A stretch of DNA of 16,053 bases from Acidobacteriota bacterium (GCA_013813755.1 JACCRD010000227.1:1-16053), one strand, 5' to 3'. Shown: positions 1-6,127, numbered from the stretch's first letter. The notes: generated by a model not told the origin, from the sequence alone. Translations and numbers: made by a program.

Positions 1-373
1 CTTCTTCGTTTTCGCGGACGATGACGACATCCATCACCGGATGTTTCGTCTTGATATACGGCGCGTAGGAAACGCACGGGCGGATGTTCGCATACAAGCC
101 CAAAGTCTTGCGAACCGCGACGTTCAAGCTGCTGTAACCGCCGCCCTGCGGAGTTGTAATCGGAGCTTTCAAAAAGACTTTCGTGCGCCGCAGACTTTCC
201 CAACTTTCGGGCGCGATTCCCGCCGCGTTGCCGCTTAAATAAACTTTTTCGCCAATTTCAATCGTTTCAATATCGAGTCTTGCGCCCGCTTCCTTCAAAA
301 TGTGAAGCGTCGCGTCCATAATCTCAGGACCGATGCCGTCGCCGTGCGCGACTGTAATAGGTGTATTAGCCAT
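1..373 (-). CDS. icd: Isocitrate dehydrogenase (isocitrate/isopropylmalate dehydrogenase family), 5' part
   Basis: The first 124 codons of a gene running off the left edge. Isocitrate dehydrogenase oxidatively decarboxylates isocitrate to 2-oxoglutarate in the cytoplasmic TCA cycle. Seen: the family N-terminus with GDGIGPEIM at residues 11-19, then ITTPQGGGYSSLN at about 72-84 and VRKTLGLYANIRP to residue 99. S82, N84, R88 and R98 have the same spacing as the isocitrate-binding S113/N115/R119/R129 of E. coli Icd, and R120 probably corresponds to R153. The TTP..GG..SLNV pattern fits isocitrate dehydrogenase better than 3-isopropylmalate dehydrogenase. Start: ATG at 371-373, preceded by AGAAAGGA about 15 bases upstream, a slightly long spacing. 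NAD versus NADP preference cannot be read because the cofactor loop lies outside the window. A Thermus/Rickettsia-type enzyme is inferred. Confidence 0.85.
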   Translation of the reverse strand, partial: MANTPITVAHGDGIGPEIMDATLHILKEAGARLDIETIEIGEKVYLSGNAAGIAPESWESLRRTKVFLKAPITTPQGGGYSSLNVAVRKTLGLYANIRPCVSYAPYIKTKHPVMDVVIVRENEE

Positions 374-425
374 AATGTTTGATAAATTTCCTTTCTATTA
401 AAATTTTGTAAATGGATAAACAAAT

Positions 426-455
426 AATATAAGCGAAACGATTGGTTTCCCGCAA
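426..455 (-). promoter_or_regulatory. Candidate sigma70-type promoter for the isocitrate dehydrogenase gene
   Basis: On the minus strand, TTGCGG (450-455) and TATATT (426-431) are separated by 18 bases. This would put the transcription start near 419 and leave a leader of about 45 bases. It is consensus matching only; the surroundings are AT-rich, so chance matches are easy. Confidence 0.3.
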
Positions 456-545
456 AGAAGAAAAGAAAATTAACCGTCCCGCTTCCGCGTGGATACAGAT
501 AAAAAAAAGATTTCATTTTAAATTTTATTCGTCCTTTTTCAATTT

Positions 546-578
546 CATCGGGGTTTATCCGTGTTTATTTGCGGTTAA
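546..578. repeat. Degenerate GTTTATCCGTGTTTAT-type intergenic repeat
   Basis: Two imperfect copies of a unit like GTTTATCCGT / GTTTATTTGCGG lie in tandem and overlap the stop codon and last codons of the dehydratase gene (565-858). The wording resembles the short degenerate repeats (TTTATCCGCGTTTATCTGCGG-like) seen scattered through many bacterial genomes. Only one locus is visible here, so family membership is an inference. Confidence 0.3.
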
Positions 579-858
579 TAATTTCTTCTATTTTTTTCGC
601 TAAATCAAAATCATTTTCAGTTAAACCGCCGCGGTCGTGCGTTGTGATAAAAAATTCTGCGTAGCCCCAGCCAAAAGTTATATCCGGGTGATGATTTTGC
701 TGTTCGGCAATCGCGCCAACCTGGTTGACAAAGGCGAGTGATTTAGCAAAGTCTTTGAATTCAAAGCGTTTTCTAAAATTATTATTTTCCGCATTCCAGC
801 CCGGCAAATCAAATAATGCGTTTTTGATTTCTTCGTCCGACAACTTTTTTCGCGCCAT
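565..858 (-). CDS. phhB: Pterin-4a-carbinolamine dehydratase (PCD/DCoH family)
   Basis: A complete 97-residue protein, the usual size for this family. The enzyme dehydrates 4a-hydroxytetrahydrobiopterin formed by aromatic amino acid hydroxylases; many bacterial homologues act in pterin or molybdopterin metabolism instead. Seen: the signature EQQNHHPDI with catalytic H56-H57 and P58, the aromatic stretch FGWGY (62-66), then THD with H74-D75 and a downstream D84. This matches the conserved E-x3-HHP-x(n)-Y-x(n)-H-x(n)-D layout. The ATG at 856-858 has AAAGGAAAG upstream. No phenylalanine hydroxylase lies in the window, so the physiological partner is unknown. It is divergent from the lipoprotein gene at 935, with 76 bases between the starts. 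Confidence 0.93.
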   Translation of the reverse strand: MARKKLSDEEIKNALFDLPGWNAENNNFRKRFEFKDFAKSLAFVNQVGAIAEQQNHHPDITFGWGYAEFFITTHDRGGLTENDFDLAKKIEEIINRK

Positions 859-883
859 ACGTTTTTTTGCTTTCCTTTTTTGG

Positions 884-910
884 GTTATACTACTTGCTTT
901 TTAGTATAAC
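884..910. promoter_or_regulatory. Divergent promoter region with perfect 9-bp inverted repeat
   Basis: GTTATACTA (884-892) and TAGTATAAC (902-910) are exact inverted repeats around a 9-base spacer, midway between the divergent starts at 858 and 935. Each arm contains TATAAC reading outward (905-910 plus; 885-890 minus), so each could be the -10 box of one gene. The symmetry also suits a dimeric regulator. No convincing -35 was found; TTGGGT at 880-885 is 19 bases from the plus -10. Confidence 0.4.
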
Positions 911-934
911 GATTTAGAAAGGTTTCGTTCAAAA

Positions 935-1399
935 ATGTTTTTATTTAACAAATTTTTAATTTTATTTTTCGCCTGTTTATTTTTCGGCTGTGCGGGCGTG
1001 CCGAAATCTTCGACGCCGCTCGAAACGCTTAAAACTTACACGCAGGCGATTAAGAAAAAAGACACAACTACAATGAAACTGCTGCTTTCGGCGGAATCTA
1101 TTAAAATGTCAGAGCAGGAAGCAAAATCGCAAAATGTGCCGCTCGATGAAATAGTAAAGCGCGAAACGCTGTTTAATGAAAGTCAAAAAACCGTCGAGTT
1201 TCGCAACGAAAAAATCGAAGGCGAAAAGGCGACAATCGAGATGAAGGATTCGATGGGAACGTGGAACACAATATTTTTTGTCAGGGAAGACGGTGTTTGG
1301 AAAATTGATAAGCAAGGCATCGCCAACCAAACAATTCAACAGGTTGAGGAACGCGACAAGCAGCTTGACGAAATTATCAATCAGGGGAAAACCCCTTGA
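935..1399 (+). CDS. Small lipoprotein with DUF4878/NTF2-like fold (paralogue A)
   Basis: A 154-residue predicted lipoprotein. Seen: a hydrophobic N-terminus followed by LFFGC with C19 as the likely lipidated cysteine, then Ala at +2. The mature part carries a helix-rich start (PLETLKTYTQAIKKKD) and a RNEKIEGEKATIEMK strand segment ending in FFVREDGVWKID. That pattern, a short helical 'task-per-step' region followed by a beta sheet closing on a W-K/R motif, is typical of DUF4878 and SnoaL/NTF2-like lipoproteins. It is a tandem paralogue of the next gene, sharing the TMK..LS and RNEKIEG blocks. Start: ATG with AGAAAGG at 916-922. Function unknown; a periplasmic or outer-membrane binding role is inference. 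The lipobox is weak (F at -3). Confidence 0.75.
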   Translation: MFLFNKFLILFFACLFFGCAGVPKSSTPLETLKTYTQAIKKKDTTTMKLLLSAESIKMSEQEAKSQNVPLDEIVKRETLFNESQKTVEFRNEKIEGEKATIEMKDSMGTWNTIFFVREDGVWKIDKQGIANQTIQQVEERDKQLDEIINQGKTP

Positions 1400-1473
1400 A
1401 AAATTGAAAATTGAAGAGCGGAAAGGATTAAATAAATCAGAGTTTTAACTTTATTGGTGAAAAAAACGAAATT

Positions 1474-2001
1474 ATGAAAATTTATAAGACAATATTTATT
1501 GGATTGTGCGCGCTGTTTTTTATCAATTGTGATAGTGCGCCCGCGCCGCAGTCGGGCGGTCCGACCGAGATTTTAAATGCTTTTTACGAAGCTGCTAAAA
1601 CCAAAGACATCGAAACAATGAAGAGGGCGCTTTCAAAAGGCACAATGAGTAAAATTGAACAGTCTGCCCAGGAGCAAAACACGGACGTCGATACGCTTTT
1701 GAGAAGCGAAGACGGTGCATTGGTCAGGCAATTGCCGGAAACGCGCAACGAAAAAATAGAAGGCGACACGGCAACGCTCGAAGTTAAAAATATTGAAACC
1801 GGTGAGTTTGAAGAAGTTCCGTTTGTCATAGAGGGCGGCGCGTGGCGGCTCGCGCTCGATCAGATTATAGATGAAATAAATGAAGATGAAACGAACGAGC
1901 CAGCCGTCGAAAAGGCGATTGACGCGAACAATTCAAATTCAGGCGTTGACGCTCCGTCAGGCGACGCCTCAAACAAACCGGAAGTTAACAAAAATCAGTA
2001 A
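1474..2001 (+). CDS. Small lipoprotein with DUF4878/NTF2-like fold (paralogue B)
   Basis: A 175-residue predicted lipoprotein. Seen: a short basic and hydrophobic N-terminus ending in FFINC with C19, followed by Asp at +2. Residues 30-125 repeat the plan of the upstream gene: PTEILNAFYEAAKTKD, TMKRALS, RNEKIEGDTATLEVK and PFVIEGGAWRLA. The tail after residue 130 is acidic and then Asn/Ser/Pro-rich, probably disordered, and is absent from paralogue A. The start has only a weak GGTGA 13 bases upstream. It lies 74 bases after paralogue A and 17 before the DUF1015 gene, so a shared transcript is likely. In E. coli, Asp at +2 keeps a lipoprotein in the inner membrane; whether this holds in Acidobacteriota is not known to me. 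Function unknown. Confidence 0.75.
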   Translation: MKIYKTIFIGLCALFFINCDSAPAPQSGGPTEILNAFYEAAKTKDIETMKRALSKGTMSKIEQSAQEQNTDVDTLLRSEDGALVRQLPETRNEKIEGDTATLEVKNIETGEFEEVPFVIEGGAWRLALDQIIDEINEDETNEPAVEKAIDANNSNSGVDAPSGDASNKPEVNKNQ

Positions 2002-2018
2002 ATCTCAGAGGAAAAATC

Positions 2019-3248
2019 GTGACAGCTATTAAACCCTTTCGTGCTTTGCGCCCCGCTCCGGAGCAGGCAAAGCAAGTTTCCTGTGTGCCATACGATGTCG
2101 TCTACGAACAGGAAGTCCGAGCGTTTATCAGTGAAAATCCGCTTAGTTTTTTGCGCGTCACCCGACCGGAAGCAGAGTTTCCTGAAAATGAAAGTCCTGA
2201 TAGTTTGAAAATTTTTGCGCGCGCCAGAGAAAATCTGCAGAAATTTATTAACGAAGAAATTTTTTTGAGCGATCCGGAACCATCCATCTATCTTTATCGT
2301 CTTTCCACCGACACGCACACTCAAACCGGCGTTGTCGCCTGCTGTTCGCTGGATGAATATGAACTCGGAGAAATCAAGAAACACGAAAAAACCCGTCCCG
2401 ACAAAGTCAAAGATCGAACCGGTCATATGGTTGCGCTGAATGCACAGACTGGTTTGATTTTTCTCGCCTTTCGCAACACCCAGCGGATCAAAGAGTTAAT
2501 TCTTCAAACCACGCGGGAAGAAACGCCGCTTTATGATTTTCGATGCGTGGAAGGCGTGAAACAGACAATTTGGCGCGTAGCGCGAACCGATGATTTTGTC
2601 GAAGGTTTTGCGGAAGTGCCGGCGCTTTACATTGCCGACGGTCATCACCGGGTCGAAAGCGCGCGGCTTGCAAGAGATATTCTGCGCAAGAAAAATCCGC
2701 GCCACACGGGAGCGGAAGATTACAATTTTGTCGTGGCGGGAATGTTTCCCGCCGAAGATTTACGGATTTTAGCTTACAATCGCGTCGTCAAAGACTTTAA
2801 TAATTTGACTGAAGCGGAATTTTTTCAAAAAGCGAGCGAAAACTTTTCGATTACGGAAACAAACGAAAAAGTTCCCTCAAGCAAAAACGAATTTTGTCTG
2901 TTCACCGGCGCTAAATGGTATAAATTAAAATTCGCGGCTGAACGCGCCCGCCAGCTCAACGTCATTGAAAGTCTCGATGTCAGCATTTTGCAGAATTTTC
3001 TGCTCGCGCCGATTCTTGGTATCGAAGACCCGCGGACAGATCAGCGGATCGAATTCGTCGGCGGCGCGCGGGGCACAGACGAATTAGAAAAACTTGTTTC
3101 TAAAGGCACGGCGAAACTGGCTGTTTCAATGTTTCCCACAACAATGGACGAACTTTTCGCCATCTCCGATGTAAACGAAATTATGCCGCCAAAATCAACC
3201 TGGTTTGAACCGAAACTAAAAGATGGTTTGCTGGTTCATCTTTTTTAG
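2019..3248 (+). CDS. DUF1015 family protein
   Basis: A complete 409-residue cytoplasmic protein. Family landmarks seen in order: KPFRALRP at the N-terminus, CVPYDVV (22-28), HEKTRPDKVKDR (122-133), ADGHHRVESA (206-215) and the C-terminal MPPKSTWFEPKLKDGL (389-404). Length and motif order match full-length DUF1015 proteins. The start is GTG at 2019 with a strong AGAGGA six bases upstream. The biochemical role is uncertain. The DGHHR motif recalls the DG-H-R loop of ParB/sulfiredoxin-fold phosphotransferases such as free serine kinases, which is inference only. It follows the lipoprotein gene by 17 bases, so co-transcription is likely, though no functional link to lipoproteins is evident. Confidence 0.85.
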   Translation: MTAIKPFRALRPAPEQAKQVSCVPYDVVYEQEVRAFISENPLSFLRVTRPEAEFPENESPDSLKIFARARENLQKFINEEIFLSDPEPSIYLYRLSTDTHTQTGVVACCSLDEYELGEIKKHEKTRPDKVKDRTGHMVALNAQTGLIFLAFRNTQRIKELILQTTREETPLYDFRCVEGVKQTIWRVARTDDFVEGFAEVPALYIADGHHRVESARLARDILRKKNPRHTGAEDYNFVVAGMFPAEDLRILAYNRVVKDFNNLTEAEFFQKASENFSITETNEKVPSSKNEFCLFTGAKWYKLKFAAERARQLNVIESLDVSILQNFLLAPILGIEDPRTDQRIEFVGGARGTDELEKLVSKGTAKLAVSMFPTTMDELFAISDVNEIMPPKSTWFEPKLKDGLLVHLF

Positions 3249-3267
3249 TCCAAAGTCCAAAGTCTAA
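3247..3267. repeat. Three tandem 7-bp units (AGTCCAA/AGTCTAA)
   Basis: AGTCCAA, AGTCCAA and AGTCTAA run consecutively directly after, and overlapping, the TAG stop of the DUF1015 gene. It is a short tandem repeat in the spacer before the acetyltransferase. No regulatory role is visible. Confidence 0.6.
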
Positions 3268-3301
3268 AGCCGGATTTGTTCTTTGATTTTAATTTTATTT
3301 T

Positions 3302-3820
3302 ATGCTCGAAACCGAAAGACTTTTAATTCGCCGATTTACGCCGGATGATTTGGATAAACTGATCGAGACTCGTTCCGACCCAGAAGTTAGTAAGTATCTT
3401 GGCGGGAAAACGCTTCAAAATCCTGACGCGCTCAAAAAACGTCTGGATTTTTATCTGGATTGTTATGAAAAATTCGGCTTCGGAATGTGCGCGATGATTT
3501 GGAAGCCGACCGGCGAGATGATCGGTTCAAGCGGCATTCAACCGCTTGAAGACACCGGCGAAATTGAAGTCGGATACAGCATCGTCAAAGAATTCTGGCG
3601 GCAAGGTATTGGTTCTGAATGCGCCCGCGCGTGGCTCCAATACGGATTTGAAAACGCCAATATAGAAAAAATAGTCGCCGTCACTTATCCGGAAAACATC
3701 GGCTCGCGGCGCATTATGGAAAAATGCGGAATGAAATACGAAAAAACGGAAACGCATTATGGATTTGAATGTTTATTTTACGCGATCGGCGCGACGGATT
3801 TTTTTCGATTGAATAAGTAA
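3302..3820 (+). CDS. GNAT family N-acetyltransferase (RimJ/RimL type, Acetyltransf_3)
   Basis: A complete 172-residue GNAT protein that should transfer acetyl from acetyl-CoA to an amine. Seen: the typical opening LETERLLIRRFTPDD (2-16), beta strands around IGSSGIQPL and GEIEVGYSI, and the acetyl-CoA pyrophosphate loop WRQGIGSE at 99-106 (R100-Q-G-I-G). The motif B region NIGSRRIMEKCGM (132-144) carries the family's Asn, followed by a terminal aromatic strand. This arrangement is that of ribosomal-protein N-terminal acetyltransferase relatives, but the substrate cannot be deduced. The ATG has no evident Shine-Dalgarno in an A/T-rich leader. It follows the DUF1015 gene by 53 bases and might be read through from it. 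Confidence 0.88.
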   Translation: MLETERLLIRRFTPDDLDKLIETRSDPEVSKYLGGKTLQNPDALKKRLDFYLDCYEKFGFGMCAMIWKPTGEMIGSSGIQPLEDTGEIEVGYSIVKEFWRQGIGSECARAWLQYGFENANIEKIVAVTYPENIGSRRIMEKCGMKYEKTETHYGFECLFYAIGATDFFRLNK

Positions 3821-3904
3821 CACGCCATTTCTGCAAATTGAAAGTTGCGTCTTTTACCTTTTTTACCCGGAAAGTTTTTCAACGCGGAAAAGATTTTATT
3901 CCCC

Positions 3905-4075
3905 TTAGCCGCGCTTTTTCCCCGGTCGCATTTTATTCGGCGCATTTGTTTTCACCGAATCCCACTCCGGCTTAACCTGATTTTGAGTCTGGTTTTGCTG
4001 TGACAATTTTGATTCGTTTAATATTTCCGAAACCTTTTTTGCAAGCTTTTTTGCTGTCTTTTTATCTTTTATCAT
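3905..4075 (-). CDS. Small basic protein, 56 residues, second gene of a micro-operon
   Basis: An unannotated-size ORF whose coding character rests on context. The ATG at 4073-4075 has a perfect AGAGGG nine bases upstream (4085-4090), and the upstream ORF stops only three bases before the ATG, a translational-coupling layout. The product begins MIKDKKTAKKLAKKVSEILN, a lysine-rich amphipathic helix. A Gln/Asn-rich middle (SQQNQTQNQ) follows, then PEWDSV, and it ends in RPGKKRG. It has no signal peptide or membrane segment. The charge pattern suggests a nucleic-acid or ribosome-associated protein, but this is inference; I do not recognise the family. It is convergent with the acetyltransferase gene, 84 bases away. 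Downstream I see no clear terminator. Confidence 0.6.
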   Translation of the reverse strand: MIKDKKTAKKLAKKVSEILNESKLSQQNQTQNQVKPEWDSVKTNAPNKMRPGKKRG

Positions 4076-4078
4076 TTA

Positions 4079-4210
4079 TCATAACCCTCTAATGATTTTT
4101 ATAAATTCTACAAAATTTATCATAACTTTTAAATACTGCTCAAATAAAATATCAGCAATCACAAAAATTTTGTCGTCTTCAGCATAATGCGGACATTCAT
4201 GCGCCGACAC
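4079..4210 (-). CDS. Small protein, 43 residues, GTG start, first gene of a micro-operon
   Basis: The GTG at 4208-4210 is preceded by GGAG (4218-4221) at the ideal seven-base spacing, and the frame stays open to TGA at 4079-4081. The product starts M-SAHECPHYAEDDKIF and continues with a hydrophobic, probably helical half (VIADILFEQYLKVMINFVEF) ending in IKIIRGL. The H-E-C-P-H cluster near the N-terminus could bind metal. The last codons (AGA GGG) are also the Shine-Dalgarno of the next ORF, which supports the pair being real. The frame is open 12 codons further upstream, but there is no ATG and no better ribosome site there. A minus-strand TATAAT lies 64 bases upstream (4274-4279). The family is not recognised. 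Confidence 0.5.
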   Translation of the reverse strand: MSAHECPHYAEDDKIFVIADILFEQYLKVMINFVEFIKIIRGL

Positions 4211-4273
4211 CGTGTTGCTCCGCAAAATGAACGGATTGTCCGTATCCGGCTTTCAATTTATTGTTTTAGAAAT

Positions 4274-4279
4274 ATTATA
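4274..4279 (-). promoter_or_regulatory. Candidate -10 box for the small-protein micro-operon
   Basis: A perfect TATAAT on the minus strand would give a start near 4267 and a leader of about 57 bases before the GTG at 4210. The matching -35 is poor (CCGAAT at 17 bases). On the plus strand, TGGTATCCT at 4286-4294 is an extended -10-like match that could serve the sugar dehydrogenase gene. Both are weak calls. Confidence 0.25.
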
Positions 4280-4362
4280 AAACCCTGGTATCCTCGATTC
4301 GGCGACGGCATCAAACGAACTGATACGTTAAATTTCAAAGGTGTTTTTAAGGACGATAATTC

Positions 4363-5685
4363 ATGAATAAAAATCAGATTGCGTTTGTTCTGACCGTTTT
4401 ACTGATGGCTGTCAGCGCGGCTTGCGCACAAAATACGCGCGAAGCAGTTAAACCTTCTGCCTCAACTGCCGCTTCGCCGGCTTCAACCTCGTCGTGCGCG
4501 CCGCTCGAAACCAGAACGGCGAACGCGCCCGATCAAAAACCGGCTTTTACCGGACAAACTCGCGGATGCGCGGTTAAATCCAACGTGGCTTTTGACGTGA
4601 CGGTGTTAGCGAAAGGGTTGGACAAGCCCTGGGCAGTCGAGCCGCTGCCGAACGGCGATTTTTTGATTACCGAAAAAACCGGAAAACTTCGCATCGTTTC
4701 GGCTAAAGGCGAAGTCGGGCAGCCGATCGGCGGATTGCTGCCGATCGGCGCGGGCGGCGTGTCGTCCGTTAGCGGACAAGGCGGGTTGCCGCCGATTACC
4801 GCGCGCGGGCAGGGCGGTTTGCTCGACGTTGCATTGAGTCCGAATTTCGCCCGAGACCGCACCATTTTCTGGAGCTTTTCCGAACAACGGACGGGTGGGA
4901 GCGGGACGAGCGTCGTGCGTGGAGTTTTAACCGAAGACCGCAAAAATCTCGAACAGGTTCGCGTAATTTTTCGAGCAATGCCGACTTACGACAACGGATT
5001 GCACTTCGGCTCACGGCTCGCCTTCGGACCGGACAACATGCTGTACATCACGCTCGGTGATCGCTTCGACAAAACGACGACTCGCCCGCAGGCGCAGCAG
5101 TTAAACAGTCATCTGGGCAAAATCATTCGCATTAACCCGGATGGTTCGGTGCCTGCCGATAATCCTTTCGCCAAACAGTCCGGCGCGATGCCCGAAATAT
5201 GGACGCTCGGACATCGAAACGTTCAATCGGTGGCGTTCGACGAGCAAGGGCGGCTGTGGACGGTGGAAATGGGACCGCAAGGTGGGGACGAACTGAATTT
5301 AATTGAAAAAGCCAAAAACTATGGTTGGGCGGTCATCTCTTACGGTGAAGAATATTCGGACGAGCCGATTCCGGGCAATATCACACAGAAGGAAGGCTAC
5401 GAGCAGCCGGTTTATTACTGGGACCCGGGGATTGCTCCTTCGGGCGCGCAATTTTACACGGGCAGCGCTTTTCCCGCTTGGCGCGGCAGTCTGTTTGTCG
5501 GCGCTTTAAGAGAACAGAGACTCGTGCGGTTGGTTATCAAAGACAATCGCGTAATCGGCGAAGAACATCTGCTGACCGACCGCGGACAGCGAATCCGCGA
5601 CGTGCGTCAAGGTCCTGACGGCGCGCTTTACGTGGTAACGGATCAAACCAACGGAGAGCTTTGGAAAATCACACCAAAACGCTAG
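4363..5685 (+). CDS. Exported PQQ-dependent aldose sugar dehydrogenase (YliI/Asd-like, GSDH family)
   Basis: A complete 440-residue protein that should oxidise aldoses to lactones in the periplasm with PQQ and calcium. Seen: a signal peptide ending VSAACAQN, where cleavage could be by signal peptidase I after ACA or lipidation at C21. A low-complexity Ala/Ser/Pro/Thr linker runs to about residue 60. The six-bladed propeller follows: LDKPWAVEPLPNGDFLITEK (86-105), QGGLLDVALSPNF (150-162), HFGSRLAFGPDNMLY (214-228), HLGKIIRINPDG (250-261), TLGHRNVQ (281-288), GPQGGDELN (304-312), NYGWAVISYG (319-328) and GPDGALYVVTD (417-427). These are the conserved blocks of the soluble sugar dehydrogenase family. 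The ATG has AAGGA nine bases upstream. Residues 123-149 contain an in-frame near-duplication. PQQ synthesis genes are not in the window. A strong terminator follows. Confidence 0.9.
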   Translation: MNKNQIAFVLTVLLMAVSAACAQNTREAVKPSASTAASPASTSSCAPLETRTANAPDQKPAFTGQTRGCAVKSNVAFDVTVLAKGLDKPWAVEPLPNGDFLITEKTGKLRIVSAKGEVGQPIGGLLPIGAGGVSSVSGQGGLPPITARGQGGLLDVALSPNFARDRTIFWSFSEQRTGGSGTSVVRGVLTEDRKNLEQVRVIFRAMPTYDNGLHFGSRLAFGPDNMLYITLGDRFDKTTTRPQAQQLNSHLGKIIRINPDGSVPADNPFAKQSGAMPEIWTLGHRNVQSVAFDEQGRLWTVEMGPQGGDELNLIEKAKNYGWAVISYGEEYSDEPIPGNITQKEGYEQPVYYWDPGIAPSGAQFYTGSAFPAWRGSLFVGALREQRLVRLVIKDNRVIGEEHLLTDRGQRIRDVRQGPDGALYVVTDQTNGELWKITPKR

Positions 5686-5704
5686 ATTGAATGTGTCAAA
5701 CAGC

Positions 5705-5734
5705 AAAAAGCGCGTCGCAAAAGACGCGCTTTTT
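5705..5734. terminator. Strong bidirectional rho-independent terminator
   Basis: A perfect 12-bp stem, AAAAAGCGCGTC (5705-5716) with GACGCGCTTTTT (5723-5734), has a six-base loop and a T-run. It sits 20 bases after the sugar dehydrogenase stop. Confidence 0.93.
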
Positions 5735-5748
5735 GTTTAATCTATTGA

Positions 5749-5773
5749 CTCCGCGCGTAAGACTCGAACTTAC
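5749..5773 (-). pseudogene. Remnant of a tRNA 3' end (T-arm plus acceptor strand), tRNA-Asn-like
   Basis: On the minus strand, GTAAG-TTCGAGT-CTTAC is a perfect 5-bp T-stem with the TTCGAGT loop, including G53-C61 and A58. It is followed by a seven-base acceptor strand GCGCGGA and discriminator G, then TCA in place of CCA. The matching 5' acceptor strand (TCCGCGC) and the D and anticodon arms are absent from the following 80 bases, so this is not a functional tRNA. A G discriminator with a GGA acceptor end fits tRNA-Asn. Such 3' ends are commonly left as attachment-site copies by integrating elements; that reading is inference. Confidence 0.45.
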
Positions 5774-5937
5774 AATAAAGATTGAGTATTTGATCAAGGT
5801 TAATTACTGGCTAAGATCGAGGTTTAGTACCAAGCCTTAATTTCTTCCTTAAATTTATGATTAGATATCACAAACAAAATATTCTTTGACTACAAAGGTT
5901 ACATCGCTGAACAAAGTGAACAACAATCCGAACAACC

Positions 5938-5976
5938 AAAAAAAGCCGTAAGTTTTAATGCTGACGGCTTTTTTTT
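5938..5976 (+). terminator. Rho-independent terminator, left member of an inverted pair
   Basis: AAAAAAAGCCGT (5938-5949) pairs with ACGGCTTTTTTT (5964-5975) over a 14-base loop, followed by a T-run. No plus-strand gene lies between the previous terminator (5734) and this one. It shares 18 bases with the reverse complement of the terminator at 7262-7297. The stretch 5774-5937 otherwise shows nothing I can assign. Confidence 0.75.
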
Positions 5977-5992
5977 AGGGATATAGCAAGGC

Positions 5993-6036
5993 AAAGTCAA
6001 ATTTTTATTGACTTTCAGGTTCATTTTAGATTATAA
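5993..6036 (+). promoter_or_regulatory. Candidate promoter with inverted repeat over the -35
   Basis: TTGACT (6008-6013) and TTATAA (6031-6036) are spaced by 17 bases, giving a start near 6043. AAAGTCAA (5993-6000) and TTGACTTT (6008-6015) form an 8-bp inverted repeat covering the -35, as an operator would. It would drive the truncated beta-helix ORF. Confidence 0.4.
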
Positions 6037-6068
6037 AAATATCTTACAACTAAAGATTCAATTCAACT

Positions 6069-6100
6069 GGAATTAAAGAATCGACCGTTTCTTTAATTCC
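6069..6100. repeat. Perfect 12-bp inverted repeat (hairpin), not a terminator
   Basis: GGAATTAAAGAA (6069-6080) and TTCTTTAATTCC (6089-6100) are exact inverted repeats around an 8-base loop. No T-run follows, so termination is unlikely. It lies between the candidate promoter and the truncated beta-helix ORF, so it could be a leader hairpin, an operator or the scar of an insertion. Confidence 0.6.
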
Positions 6101-6127
6101 CATCAACCCAAAACATAATAAGGATAA

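Noticed and set aside
3247..3267. Short tandem repeats considered as a CRISPR seed
   Set aside because: The units are 7 bases without spacers; no CRISPR array or cas gene was seen anywhere in the window.
4533..4943. 136-codon open frame antisense to the sugar dehydrogenase
   Set aside because: A shadow in the GC-richest part of a well-supported gene; proline/serine-rich nonsense composition.
5861..5986. Open frame of 41 codons with protein-like composition (DYKGYIAEQ, PKKAVSFNADG)
   Set aside because: It has no ATG, GTG or TTG start and no ribosome site, and its last third is the terminator hairpin at 5938-5976. Most likely chance.
6069..6100. Perfect hairpin considered as a rho-independent terminator
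   Set aside because: No T-run follows on either strand and the stem is A/T-rich.
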